DNA of 48,158 nt from Ruminococcus sp. (GTDB taxonomy: Bacteria; Bacillota; Clostridia; Oscillospirales; Ruminococcaceae): assembly GCA_017521805.1 (NCBI GenBank), contig JAFXDK010000001.1, forward strand, positions 1 to 48,158, given 5' to 3'. The position numbers and the translations under genes were made by a program. Of the stretch, positions 9,145-16,799 are shown one piece after another; within the stretch, counting starts at the first letter, position 1, and every line of letters begins with the position of its first letter. The notes under the pieces are model-generated. The model was not told the DNA's origin and made no database searches. It worked only from the letters and a program-made list of their open reading frames with translations.

Positions 9145-9264
9145 ACTCTTCCTCGTCGCATGAGCGATGAATCTCTCAACAGATTATAACTTGTCTGCTA
9201 TCAGCACAATTGCAGACATGGTATAATAAAGAAATATAATGTAAGGGCAAGACAAATCAGAAAA

Positions 9265-9299
9265 CCGGTCGTTTGGGTTACGACCGGCTTTTTGCTTTT
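9265..9299 (+). terminator. Rho-independent terminator
   Basis: CCGGTCGT ttgggtt ACGACCGG (9265-9287) followed by CTTTTTGCTTTT. This is the likely final terminator of the GH10-GH43 transcript. Confidence 0.8.
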
Positions 9300-9416
9300 A
9301 GAGGTTAGAAAAATTAAGAATTATGAATTATGAATTAAGAATTGATGTGGGCGGTTGATTTTTAATAATGCGTAATTATATGTAGGGGCTGCCTTTGGCA
9401 GTCCGCTGATGAAATT
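9300..9416. repeat. Intergenic repeat fragments
   Basis: AT-rich repeats of the type GAATTATGAATTATGAATTA (about 9321-9340) are followed by TGTAGGGGCTGCCTTTGGCA with its GTCCGC tail at about 9380-9405, a hairpin also found at 33124-33150 and 45085-45110. No gene. Confidence 0.6.
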
Positions 9417-9624
9417 CTAATCATTATATTCCGCAGATGCAGCAATGTGCAGTGCGGTGTTCTTGTCCTTGGCTTTTACCATGAAGCAGTATTCAAAATT
9501 TTCACTTGGCATTACATTTATCCAGTAGTTTGAATCATCTCCGTACTGATGAATAAATATATGAGCTGTATCGCTTTCAAGAATATATGCATTCTGATAT
9601 GGCAATAAGTAATAGTTTTTTCAT
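9417..9624 (-). pseudogene. Small hypothetical gene, probably frameshifted
   Basis: A reading frame of about 62 codons (9417-9605) encodes a plausible soluble stretch (YGDDSNYWINVMPSENFEYC) but opens only at a TTG with no ribosome site. Just upstream, in another frame, AGGTG precedes an ATG at 9624 that gives MKKLLLIAISECIYS and then stops. One missing or extra base near 9600 would join a signal-peptide-like start to the longer frame. I read it as a broken small exported protein. I do not recognise the family, and it may be noncoding. Confidence 0.35.
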
Positions 9625-9697
9625 AAACAGCACCTAATATATTTATTAGTTTTAATTATACAGCTTATATAAGAAAAAGTCAAGAGTGGGTAATAAT

Positions 9698-9715
9698 TCT
9701 TCAAAAAGTCCACCA
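9698..9715 (+). promoter_or_regulatory. Shared upstream box, GH30 copy
   Basis: TCTTCAAAAAGTCCACCA, one mismatch to 5076-5093 and at the same 17-base distance from the -35 element. Confidence 0.6.
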
Positions 9716-9732
9716 AATCTTCATATTTTAGG

Positions 9733-9761
9733 TTGTAAAAATATATTTAATATGATATAAT
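9733..9761 (+). promoter_or_regulatory. Promoter of GH30-CE1 gene
   Basis: TTGTAA (9733-9738), 17-base spacer, TATAAT (9756-9761). The layout matches the GH10-GH43 promoter. Confidence 0.7.
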
Positions 9762-9810
9762 GTTAATATGGGAAAAACGTTAATAAATTCATAGAAAGGG
9801 ATGATTAATA

Positions 9811-12711
9811 ATGAATTTAAAATTAATTATCAGCAGAGCAGTATCTGCGGTAACGGCTTCGGCTATGCTTGTTACAGCATTTGCTGTAATGCCGACGGAG
9901 GAAAATTTCCTCGAAACATCAGCGGCAAGTGCTGTTGTAGTCGATACAACCACAGAATACCAGACTATCCGTGGTTTCGGCGGTATCAACCACCCTGAAT
10001 GGACAGGTCAGGACCTTACAGAAGCACAGAGAAAAACAGCTTTCGGTAACGGCGATAATCAGCTTGGTATGTCTATACTCCGAGTGTTCGTAAACCCCGA
10101 CAAGAATCAGTGGAACAAGGCGGTTGCAACTGCGAAATATGCGCAGTCACAGGGAGCTACAATCTTTGCTTCACCATGGGAACCACCCTCGAATCTCGCT
10201 GAAAAAGGCTCAGGCGGCGCAAGAGGAGGAAAACTCCACCTGCCGAAATCAAACTATGCGGCATACGCTCAGCATCTTAACGATTTCGGTACATACATGA
10301 AAAATCAGGGCGTTGAGCTGTATTCTATCTCAGTTCAGAATGAGCCAGACTACGCTGACGAGTGGACAGCATGGTCATCGGACGAAACTACCGACTTCCT
10401 TGCAAACTATGCGGACAAAATCACAAGTACCCGTGTAATGTCTCCCGAAACTTTCCAGTATACAAATAAGGACTATTATACAAAAATTCTCAACAACTCA
10501 AAGGCTATGGCAAACTGTGACCTCTTTGCAACTCATTTCTACGGCACACAGAGAAGCCAGATGGATTTCCCTGCTCTTGAAAACAGCGGCAAGGAAATCT
10601 GGATGACTGAGGTATATGTTCCAAACAGTGAAGCAAACTCCAACAACATCTGGAGTCAGGCTATTCAGGTATCTGAAAATATCCACAATGGTCTTGTTGT
10701 AGGAAATATGAGCGCTTATGTATGGTGGTACATCAGAAGAAGCTACGGTCCCATGAGCGAGGACGGTTCAATTTCCAAGCGCGGATACAATATGGCTCAT
10801 TATTCCAAGTGGGTTCGCCCCGGAGATATCCGTATTGAAGCAACTGAACAGCCTGCAAGCGGAGTTCTCGTTTCTGCGTACAAAAACGATAATAAGCAGG
10901 TAACTATCGTCGCTATCAACAAGGGTACAGAGGGCTATGCTCAGGAGTTCAAAATCGGCAGCGGAGAAAAAATCATTGACGTTGACCGTTGGAGAACAAC
11001 TGCAAATGAAAATCTTGCACTTACAGAAGATCTCGAAAACGACGGCAGCAGTTTCTTTGCACAGCTTCCTGCAAGCAGTGTTACAACATTTGTTGTAAGC
11101 CTTGAGGGCAGCGGAGTTACTCCCGGCTCACAGCCTGACGAAAACGGTTACTACTATCACGATACATTCGAAGGAGATTCATCCGACTGGACAGGCAGAG
11201 GCGACGCTACAGTTATGACAAGCGGCCGTACTTTCTATGAGGGAGCAGAAGCGCTTCTCGTTCAGGAAAGAACTGCTACATGGAACGGTACAGCGAAATC
11301 CCTCAATTCTAAGGTGTTCAAGCCCGGTGAAACTTACAGTTTCAGTACACTTGCAACATATTTTGACGGCGAAGCTTCCACAAAGTTCTTTATGAAGTTA
11401 CAGTATGTAGGCTCCGACGGCGAAACTCATTACGATTCTATTGCAGAGGGCGAGACAATCCCTGGTTCATGGGTACAGCTTGCAAATGCGAATTATACTA
11501 TCCCTGCCGATGCAACGGAGATGCAGATTTATGTTGAAACAGAAGCAGGAACAGAGAATTTCTATATCGACGAGGCAATTGGTGCTGTTGCAGGTACAAA
11601 GATAAGCGGTCCTGAAGCTCCCGAGATTCCAGACCCCACAGTTCCCGTTACTCCTCCCTCAGCAGATGATTTCTATGCAGGCGATGTAACACTTGACGGC
11701 ATTGTTGATGTGTTCGACCTTATCGCTATGAGAAAGGGCGTTGTAGGCAGCTTTGGCAGCGATATTGCAAAATGTGCCGCTGATGTAAACGCTGACGGCG
11801 AAAATAATGTATCTGACCTTGTTCTTCTCAACAAGTATCTCCTTGGTCAGAAAGTTGAACTGAAAAAAGCAGAGCTTCCAATGGCAGAGATGAAAACAAT
11901 TTCCGTTTATACTCCTGAGGTTGCAAAGCTTGTTTCTGAGTTTGAACCTAACGATTCCAAAACTGAAAAGTCAGGAGTACAGTACGGTACACTTGTATCA
12001 AAGAAATATTATTCAGATTTCTGTAAGCGTGAGAAGCCCTATAATGTACTTCTCCCCGCAGGGTACACAGAGAGCAAGAAATATCCTGTAATGTATGTAA
12101 TGCACGGCTACTGGGAGAATCAGGACAGAATGATTATCAAGGGCAACAGTACAATGTATACTCGCCAGATTATCGGTAATGCTATTGCCGAGGGTGCGGC
12201 GGAAGATATGATTGTTGTATTCCCATACATCTATTCAAGTCAGACGCAGGATGACTGCTCAGGAATGGACGACGCAAACAATATCGCATACGATAACTTC
12301 GGAACTGTTCTTACAACAGAGCTTATGCCCCTTATTGAAAAGGAATACAGCGTAGCTACAGGCAGAGAAAATACAGCTATTACAGGCTTCTCCATGGGCG
12401 GCAGAGAGTCACTTCTCATTGGTATGAAGTATCCCGATAAGTTCGGTTATGTTGGTGCAATATGTGCGGCTCCCGGAGTAACGGGTTCATTCAACTTTGC
12501 TTCCGAAGAAGCAGCTCCCTCACTCATTTTCCTTACAGCAGGAAGTAACGACGAGGTAGTTTATACAACTCCTGAGGGCTATCACAATAACTTCACAAAG
12601 AACAACGTTCCTCACATCTGGCACTATGTAAACGGTGGATATCACGGTGAAAACTGTATTCACGCTCACATTTACAACTTTGCAAGATTTGCTTTCAAGG
12701 CAGATAATTAA
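9811..12711 (+). CDS. Cellulosomal glucuronoxylanase/esterase GH30-CBM22-dockerin-CE1
   Basis: A 966-residue exported enzyme. Signal peptide about 1-42; GH30 about 45-430 with acid/base E178 (SVQNEPDY) and nucleophile E267 (IWMTEVY), and the segment YVWWYIRRSYG that in GH30 subfamily 8 xylanases reads the glucuronic acid side group; CBM22 about 445-595; dockerin about 621-685 (GDVTLDGIVDVFD, ADVNADGENNVSD); CE1 esterase about 705-966 with nucleophile S861 in GFSMGG and a likely Asp/His pair in AGSNDEVV and YHGENCIHAH. It should cut glucuronoxylan and release feruloyl or acetyl esters. The dockerin is again internal, between two catalytic domains. Start follows AAAGGGATGATT. Esterase substrate is uncertain. 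Confidence 0.95.
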   Translation: MNLKLIISRAVSAVTASAMLVTAFAVMPTEENFLETSAASAVVVDTTTEYQTIRGFGGINHPEWTGQDLTEAQRKTAFGNGDNQLGMSILRVFVNPDKNQWNKAVATAKYAQSQGATIFASPWEPPSNLAEKGSGGARGGKLHLPKSNYAAYAQHLNDFGTYMKNQGVELYSISVQNEPDYADEWTAWSSDETTDFLANYADKITSTRVMSPETFQYTNKDYYTKILNNSKAMANCDLFATHFYGTQRSQMDFPALENSGKEIWMTEVYVPNSEANSNNIWSQAIQVSENIHNGLVVGNMSAYVWWYIRRSYGPMSEDGSISKRGYNMAHYSKWVRPGDIRIEATEQPASGVLVSAYKNDNKQVTIVAINKGTEGYAQEFKIGSGEKIIDVDRWRTTANENLALTEDLENDGSSFFAQLPASSVTTFVVSLEGSGVTPGSQPDENGYYYHDTFEGDSSDWTGRGDATVMTSGRTFYEGAEALLVQERTATWNGTAKSLNSKVFKPGETYSFSTLATYFDGEASTKFFMKLQYVGSDGETHYDSIAEGETIPGSWVQLANANYTIPADATEMQIYVETEAGTENFYIDEAIGAVAGTKISGPEAPEIPDPTVPVTPPSADDFYAGDVTLDGIVDVFDLIAMRKGVVGSFGSDIAKCAADVNADGENNVSDLVLLNKYLLGQKVELKKAELPMAEMKTISVYTPEVAKLVSEFEPNDSKTEKSGVQYGTLVSKKYYSDFCKREKPYNVLLPAGYTESKKYPVMYVMHGYWENQDRMIIKGNSTMYTRQIIGNAIAEGAAEDMIVVFPYIYSSQTQDDCSGMDDANNIAYDNFGTVLTTELMPLIEKEYSVATGRENTAITGFSMGGRESLLIGMKYPDKFGYVGAICAAPGVTGSFNFASEEAAPSLIFLTAGSNDEVVYTTPEGYHNNFTKNNVPHIWHYVNGGYHGENCIHAHIYNFARFAFKADN

Positions 12712-13004
12712 GTAATCCTCTAATTTATCCCTCAGCGAGAGCCTCGCAGGCAATTCGCGTTGTAATTTCTGCAAAAGGTAGAATAGCTCCGCGATTCATA
12801 AAAATGAAATCCTCTAATTTATCCCTCAGCGAGAGCCTCGCAGGCAATTCGCGCTGTAATTTCTGCAAAAAGGCAGAATAACTCCGCGATTCATAAATAA
12901 GTAATCCTCTAATTTATCCCTCATAATGCGGTTGCACAGAAAGTGCGGCCGCATATTTATTTATGGGTATATTATTGCTATTTAGAAAATTTTCAAAATA
13001 CCTC
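12712..13004. repeat. 94-bp tandem repeat (2.2 copies) and hairpin
   Basis: Units begin with AATCCTCTAATTTATCCCTC at 12714, 12808 and 12903 (periods of 94 and 95 bp). The first two are full length and differ at a few positions; the third stops after about 23 bp. Each contains GCGAG agc CTCGC. The array starts three bases after the GH30-CE1 stop. The third copy leads into an imperfect hairpin ATGCGG...CCGCAT (12926-12954), a possible terminator. No gene is visible. Confidence 0.8.
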
Positions 13005-13033
13005 TTGACAAACCCGCGAAGATATGATATTAT
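13005..13033 (+). promoter_or_regulatory. Promoter of sdpR-sdpI-like operon
   Basis: TTGACA (13005-13010), 17-base spacer, TATTAT (13028-13033): a strong vegetative promoter directly abutting the operator. Confidence 0.8.
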
Positions 13034-13035
13034 AT

Positions 13036-13071
13036 ATTTAGAGAAAATTCTAAATAGAAAATTCTCTAAAT
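13036..13071. promoter_or_regulatory. Operator for the ArsR/SdpR-like repressor
   Basis: A perfect 10-bp inverted repeat ATTTAGAGAA / TTCTCTAAAT (13036-13045 and 13062-13071) with an internal related half-site (TTCTAAAT). Another related stretch, ATTTAGAAAATTTTC, is at about 12980-12994 upstream of the -35. Placement around the transcription start fits autorepression. Confidence 0.7.
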
Positions 13072-13104
13072 AGTACGTACTAAAATTATAAAAGGAGGGA
13101 GTCT

Positions 13105-13419
13105 ATGGGGTTTCCTGAAACATTTAAAGCCTTGTCAGACCCCGCAAGGCGTGAAATATTGACAATGCTCCGAAGCGGACGGAAATCCGCAGGGGAAATA
13201 GCGGCGCAGTTTGATATGACAGGGGCAACAGTATCGTATCACCTGAAACAGCTGAAAAATGCGGAGCTTGTATACGAAACAAGAGAAAAAAATTTTATTT
13301 ATTACACGCTTAATACCTCGGTGTTTGAAGAAATAATGATGTGGACGGCACAGTTCATATCTCATTCAGAGGGCAAAGAGGGAGAATTGGAGGATAATTA
13401 TGAAAAAGATGTTGACTAA
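13105..13419 (+). CDS. sdpR: ArsR-family autorepressor, SdpR-like
   Basis: A 104-residue winged-helix repressor of the SdpR type. Residues about 5-85 carry the ArsR fold (LSDPARREILTMLRSG, then the recognition helix MTGATVSYHLKQLKNAELV). No metal-binding cysteines are present, which argues against a metal sensor and for the SdpR branch. In Bacillus subtilis SdpR represses the sdpRI operon until SdpI sequesters it at the membrane. Here the gene overlaps the next frame by 20 bp, the next gene is an SdpI homologue, and an inverted repeat operator lies at 13036-13071. AAAGGAGGGAG precedes the ATG. Confidence 0.88.
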   Translation: MGFPETFKALSDPARREILTMLRSGRKSAGEIAAQFDMTGATVSYHLKQLKNAELVYETREKNFIYYTLNTSVFEEIMMWTAQFISHSEGKEGELEDNYEKDVD

Positions 13420-14017
13420 AACAGATATATTTGCTGCTATTCTGACGCTCTGTGCAGTAATTCCGGGATTTGTGGTATACAATAAGCTGCCCGAAAAAGT
13501 TGCAACTCATTTTAATATCTCAAATGAGCCTGACAGCTATATGCCGAAACTGGCGGCTATTGTGGTATTGCCCGTTGTGCTGGCAGTTATGGAAATTGTC
13601 TGCTGTCTGATTACAAGTACCGACAAACGCACGGAAAACAGCAGAAAAGCCAACACAATGGTACGTTTTATTATACCTGTGCTTGCATTTGTAATGGAGG
13701 GAATGATAATCCTCTATGCACTTGAAAAGCTGACGAATGTAGGTGCAGTTACAGGACTTCTTATTTCTGTTTTACTCATTGTAATCGGCAATTATATGCC
13801 TAAAACAAGACAGAACAGTTTCCTTGGAATAAAAACGCCCCGTACCCTTTCCGATGAAAGAATATGGGACAAGACACATCGTTTTGCAGGCTTTGTCTGG
13901 ACAATCGGCGGAATTGTTCTCCTGCCCGTTTCCCTCCTTGGTATGTATATTCCTGCCTTGATTTTGATGTCAGTTTTTGTAATGATTCCTGTTGTTTATT
14001 CATTCGTTGTCAGATAA
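13400..14017 (+). CDS. sdpI: SdpI-family membrane immunity/signal protein
   Basis: A 205-residue polytopic membrane protein with an N-terminal DUF1648-type segment (KLPEKVATHFNISNEPDSYM) and a C-terminal SdpI domain (NYMPKTRQNSFLGIKTPRTL). About six membrane helices are visible. The family includes the B. subtilis immunity protein to the SdpC killing factor, which also recruits its repressor SdpR. No SdpC-like toxin is present here, so its job may be resistance to a toxin from another cell or a general envelope role. It is translationally coupled to the upstream repressor and ends 4 bp before a terminator. Confidence 0.88.
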   Translation: MKKMLTKTDIFAAILTLCAVIPGFVVYNKLPEKVATHFNISNEPDSYMPKLAAIVVLPVVLAVMEIVCCLITSTDKRTENSRKANTMVRFIIPVLAFVMEGMIILYALEKLTNVGAVTGLLISVLLIVIGNYMPKTRQNSFLGIKTPRTLSDERIWDKTHRFAGFVWTIGGIVLLPVSLLGMYIPALILMSVFVMIPVVYSFVVR

Positions 14018-14021
14018 CAAT

Positions 14022-14047
14022 AAATCTCCCGATTTTTCGGGAGATTT
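14022..14047. terminator. Terminator hairpin, left copy
   Basis: AAATCTCCCGA tttt TCGGGAGATTT, perfect 11-bp stem directly after the sdpI-like stop. An identical 26-bp copy is at 14188-14213. Confidence 0.85.
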
Positions 14048-14187
14048 CAGTCTGTAGAAAAAGGCATATTTTATTTAAGGGCGAGCAATGCTCGCCCCTA
14101 CAATTGGCTATATTGCGATATTTTGTGTAGGGGCGACCATTGGTCGCCCGCAATTTCGGAACGAAATTCAAGTTTTTCGACACGTTC
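14048..14187. mobile_element. MITE-like repeat, copy A, between duplicated terminators
   Basis: A noncoding element bounded by short inverted ends, GTCTGTAGAAAAA (14050-14062) and GTTTTTCGACAC (14172-14183), about 134 bp end to end. Inside are two hairpins (GGGCGAGCAATGCTCGCCC and GGGCGACCATTGGTCGCCC) and the constant part CGCAATTTCGGAACGAAATT. The flanking 26-bp terminator hairpin is exactly duplicated on both sides. Related copies are at 33152-33286 and 45008-45142. Confidence 0.8.
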
Positions 14188-14213
14188 AAATCTCCCGATT
14201 TTTCGGGAGATTT
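14188..14213. terminator. Terminator hairpin, right copy
   Basis: Identical 26 bases to 14022-14047, followed by TTGATTTTG. It now also lies downstream of the minus-strand phosphate symporter gene. Confidence 0.8.
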
Positions 14214-14265
14214 TTGATTTTGCAAAAAAATCCCCTCGCCGAAACGAGGGGGAAGATAAAGAGGT

Positions 14266-16014
14266 TTAAACAAATGAAAGATATTTCGAGGTATATTCTT
14301 CAAATTGTTTTCTGTAGTGTTCATCATTACTGCGGAGCTGTTTCAGTGATTCGTGGAGATTCATATTCTGCTCCTTAACGTCAATCACACATCCTGCAAT
14401 ATTGGAGCAATGGTCGGAAACGCGCTCCATATTAGTGATAAGGTCATTCCATACAAATCCTGCCTCAATGCCGCAGCCGCCTACACGGAGACGCTCAATA
14501 TGTCTTGAACGGAGAAGTTCTTTCATTTTGTCGATAACCTGCTCAAGAGGTTCAACAAGCTTAGCCTGTTCAGCGTCAGATTTTTTGAATGAAGCATGCG
14601 AAAGATTAACAATTTCAGTTACAGCATTTGCAAGGGAATCCATTTCAATTTGTGCATCATTGGAAAATTCAATTTCCTTATCGCGCATTTCCTCTGCGGA
14701 TTCAAGAATATTTACCGCATGGTCGCTGATACGCTCAAAATCTCCGATAGCTTTAAGGAGCATTGAAGCTGTAGCTCCTTCTGTCTCGTTAAGCTGATAT
14801 GTGCTGAGCTTTACGAGATATGTTCCGATGATATCTTCCATATGGTCAGTTTTATCTTCGGATTCGCGGATATCATTTGCAGATTCCTTGTTGTATTCTG
14901 TAAGACATGATATGCTTGATTTGAGAGCATTTGCGGCGATTTCAGCCATTTCATGAGTAAGATTATATGCACATTCAAGGGCGATTGCAGGAGTTGCAAG
15001 AAGTCTTTCATCAAGAATGGTTGTTTCTTCCTGTGTATCTGTATCGGGAACAAGCTTATATGCAAGCTTTTCAAGAAGTCCCGACATTGGCAAGAGTATT
15101 GCTGTACAGGCAATGTTAAAGATTGAGTGGCATATAGCGATACCTGCAAGACTTGCTGATTCATCGAATATTGCAGGAGAAATCAAAAGATTTACTATAG
15201 AAAATACGCTGAGGCAGATAACAGTGCCGATTATATTGAATGAGAGGTGTACAAGAGCAGCACGACGGGCATTTTTAGCTGTTCCGACTGAGGAGAGAAG
15301 CGCTGTAACGCAAGTACCGATATTCTGTCCCATGATAATCGGAATAGCCGCGCCGTAGGAAACAGCTCCCGTGGCCGCAAGAGCCTGTAATATACCAACG
15401 GAAGCGGAACTTGACTGGATAATACCTGTCAGAATTGCACCTGCAAGAACTCCGAGAATAGGATTCTTGAACATGATGAACATATTCTGGAATGCAGGAA
15501 CTTCTTTAAGTCCCGATACAGCATCTGTCATAGTGTCCATACCGAACATAAGCGTTGCAAATCCAAGGAGAATCATACCAATATCCTTTTTCTTTGCCCC
15601 TTTTGTAAACATATACAGAATGATTCCCACAAGGGCGAGAACAGGGGTAAAAGATGTAGGTTTCAGCAGCTGCAAAACGATATTATCTCCCGAAATTCCG
15701 CCGAGACTGAGAATCCACGCTGTTACAGTAGTGCCGACATTCGCACCCATGATAACGTGGATAGCTTGTTTAAGGCTCATAAGACCTGAGTTTACAAAAC
15801 CGACAACCATAACTGTTGTTGCAGATGAACTCTGAATAATTGCGGTTACACCAAGACCTGTGAGAAATCCTGTAAACTTTCCTGTGGTGAGTTTAGCAAT
15901 CATAGTTTCAAGCTTGCTGCCTGCACTTCTTTCAAGGGATTCACCCATGATATTCATTCCAAAAAGGAACAGGCACAAGCCTCCGATAAGGGTTAAGACG
16001 TTAAAAATATCCAT
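14266..16014 (-). CDS. Na/Pi cotransporter family protein with PhoU-like domain
   Basis: A 582-residue inner-membrane phosphate transporter or exporter of the NptA/YjbB type. The membrane part (about 1-310) holds two inverted repeats with the QSSSATT and QSSSAS motifs that form the sodium/phosphate path. The C-terminal part (about 345-560) is a helical PhoU-like domain with MEDIIGTYLVKLS and ERISDHAVNI, and a second such motif (ERVSDHCSNI). Length is usual. Start is fixed by GGAGGAAAATGT before the ATG. It stands alone on the minus strand. PhoU-type domains usually tie transport to phosphate status; direction of transport is not certain. Confidence 0.93.
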   Translation of the reverse strand: MDIFNVLTLIGGLCLFLFGMNIMGESLERSAGSKLETMIAKLTTGKFTGFLTGLGVTAIIQSSSATTVMVVGFVNSGLMSLKQAIHVIMGANVGTTVTAWILSLGGISGDNIVLQLLKPTSFTPVLALVGIILYMFTKGAKKKDIGMILLGFATLMFGMDTMTDAVSGLKEVPAFQNMFIMFKNPILGVLAGAILTGIIQSSSASVGILQALAATGAVSYGAAIPIIMGQNIGTCVTALLSSVGTAKNARRAALVHLSFNIIGTVICLSVFSIVNLLISPAIFDESASLAGIAICHSIFNIACTAILLPMSGLLEKLAYKLVPDTDTQEETTILDERLLATPAIALECAYNLTHEMAEIAANALKSSISCLTEYNKESANDIRESEDKTDHMEDIIGTYLVKLSTYQLNETEGATASMLLKAIGDFERISDHAVNILESAEEMRDKEIEFSNDAQIEMDSLANAVTEIVNLSHASFKKSDAEQAKLVEPLEQVIDKMKELLRSRHIERLRVGGCGIEAGFVWNDLITNMERVSDHCSNIAGCVIDVKEQNMNLHESLKQLRSNDEHYRKQFEEYTSKYLSFV

Positions 16015-16110
16015 ACATTTTCCTCCGTTTCATTTTTCATACAGATTATATCATAGCAATGTTAAATTTGAAACGGGCGAAATGTAAAATCTATTTAAAA
16101 TTATGGCGAA

Positions 16111-16142
16111 AAAACAAGTCTCCCTCGCTAACCAACAAACGA
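16111..16142. repeat. Islet left direct repeat (32 bp)
   Basis: Perfect 32-bp copy of 17560-17591. It contains the left arm and loop of the 17565-17600 hairpin (AAGTCTCCCTCG ctaaccaacaaa) plus three bases of the right arm, so the left copy is a truncated hairpin. Confidence 0.9.
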
Positions 16143-16227
16143 TATTTATATAATTGTTGTAAATGTACAAGATAGACGGGCAAAATGTGTGCAAAATGCT
16201 AATTTTACAAAATTTAATACTACACTA

Positions 16228-16256
16228 TTGACTTATCACTACTTTTTTGTTATAAT
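16228..16256 (+). promoter_or_regulatory. Islet promoter
   Basis: TTGACT (16228-16233), 17-base spacer, TATAAT (16251-16256): a near-consensus vegetative promoter 33 bp before the first islet gene. Confidence 0.85.
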
Positions 16257-16288
16257 ATAATTAAAGAAGCTTATGAGGAAGTGAAGTA

Positions 16289-16783
16289 ATGAAAACATAT
16301 ACAGTAAAAGAAATAGCAGAAATGCTTAAAACAAACCCGGAAACAGTTCGAAGGTGGATTAGATTGGGAAAACTTGAAGCGGAACAATATTCAAGAAAAG
16401 GAGGGAATGTAATAACTGAATACAATTTAAAAAAGTTCCTTGAAACCACGACCAAATATGCCGGAATTGCAGGTGCATCTATTGGTGCATTAGGAGTAAG
16501 CGGTGCTGTAGCGGGGATAGCATTTAATATCTTTCTTCAAAAGGTTATGGAGGATATTAAAAATAACAATTCTCAAATTTCAAAAGAGGATATTGTAAAA
16601 TTTATTGATGCTTCAATTGTGGAAGCAAAGAAGTTGATAATCAAAAAGGAGGAATTGATTGCTAAGAAAAAAGAGGAAATAAAAAAGCTTGAAAAGGAGA
16701 TGTTAGAAGAAAACAAAAGAATAAAAGAATATTTGGCAAGTAAGCAAAAGCTTCTTGAAACGGAAAGTCCACAAACTGATTGA
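16289..16783 (+). CDS. Excisionase/MerR-type HTH protein with glycine-rich hydrophobic segment and coiled coil
   Basis: A 164-residue protein of unknown function. Residues 1-55 are a helix-turn-helix of the excisionase/MerR kind (TVKEIAEMLKTNPETVRRWI, then GNVITEYNLKKFLE). Residues about 58-85 are a small-residue hydrophobic stretch (GIAGASIGALGVSGAVAGIA) able to form a membrane or glycine-zipper helix. Residues about 100-160 are a charged coiled coil rich in Lys and Glu. A DNA-binding head tethered to a membrane-like helix is unusual. GAGGAAGTGAAGTA precedes the ATG. It is the first islet gene, so it may regulate the islet or help its movement; both are inference. Confidence 0.8.
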   Translation: MKTYTVKEIAEMLKTNPETVRRWIRLGKLEAEQYSRKGGNVITEYNLKKFLETTTKYAGIAGASIGALGVSGAVAGIAFNIFLQKVMEDIKNNNSQISKEDIVKFIDASIVEAKKLIIKKEELIAKKKEEIKKLEKEMLEENKRIKEYLASKQKLLETESPQTD

Positions 16784-16799
16784 AAGGGGTATTTCTTTT

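Noticed and set aside
9191-9299. Possible small RNA with TATAAT at 9222-9227 and terminator at 9265-9299
   Set aside because: No -35 element at the right distance is visible, and the terminator is better explained as the end of the upstream xylanase transcript.
9801-9998. Conserved upstream reading frame from the ATGATT in the enzyme leaders
   Set aside because: The ATG in GGATGATT gives two codons at 5234, 65 codons out of frame at 9811, and an in-frame start at 43005; there is no conserved pattern, so it is a by-product of the ribosome-site motif.
14037-14213. Repeated palindromes that might suggest a CRISPR array
   Set aside because: There are no regularly spaced identical repeats with unique spacers and no cas genes; these are terminator copies and hairpins of a dispersed repeat.
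15017-15835. Plus-strand open frames across the Na/Pi transporter
   Set aside because: Antisense shadows of the clear minus-strand transporter, without starts or domains.
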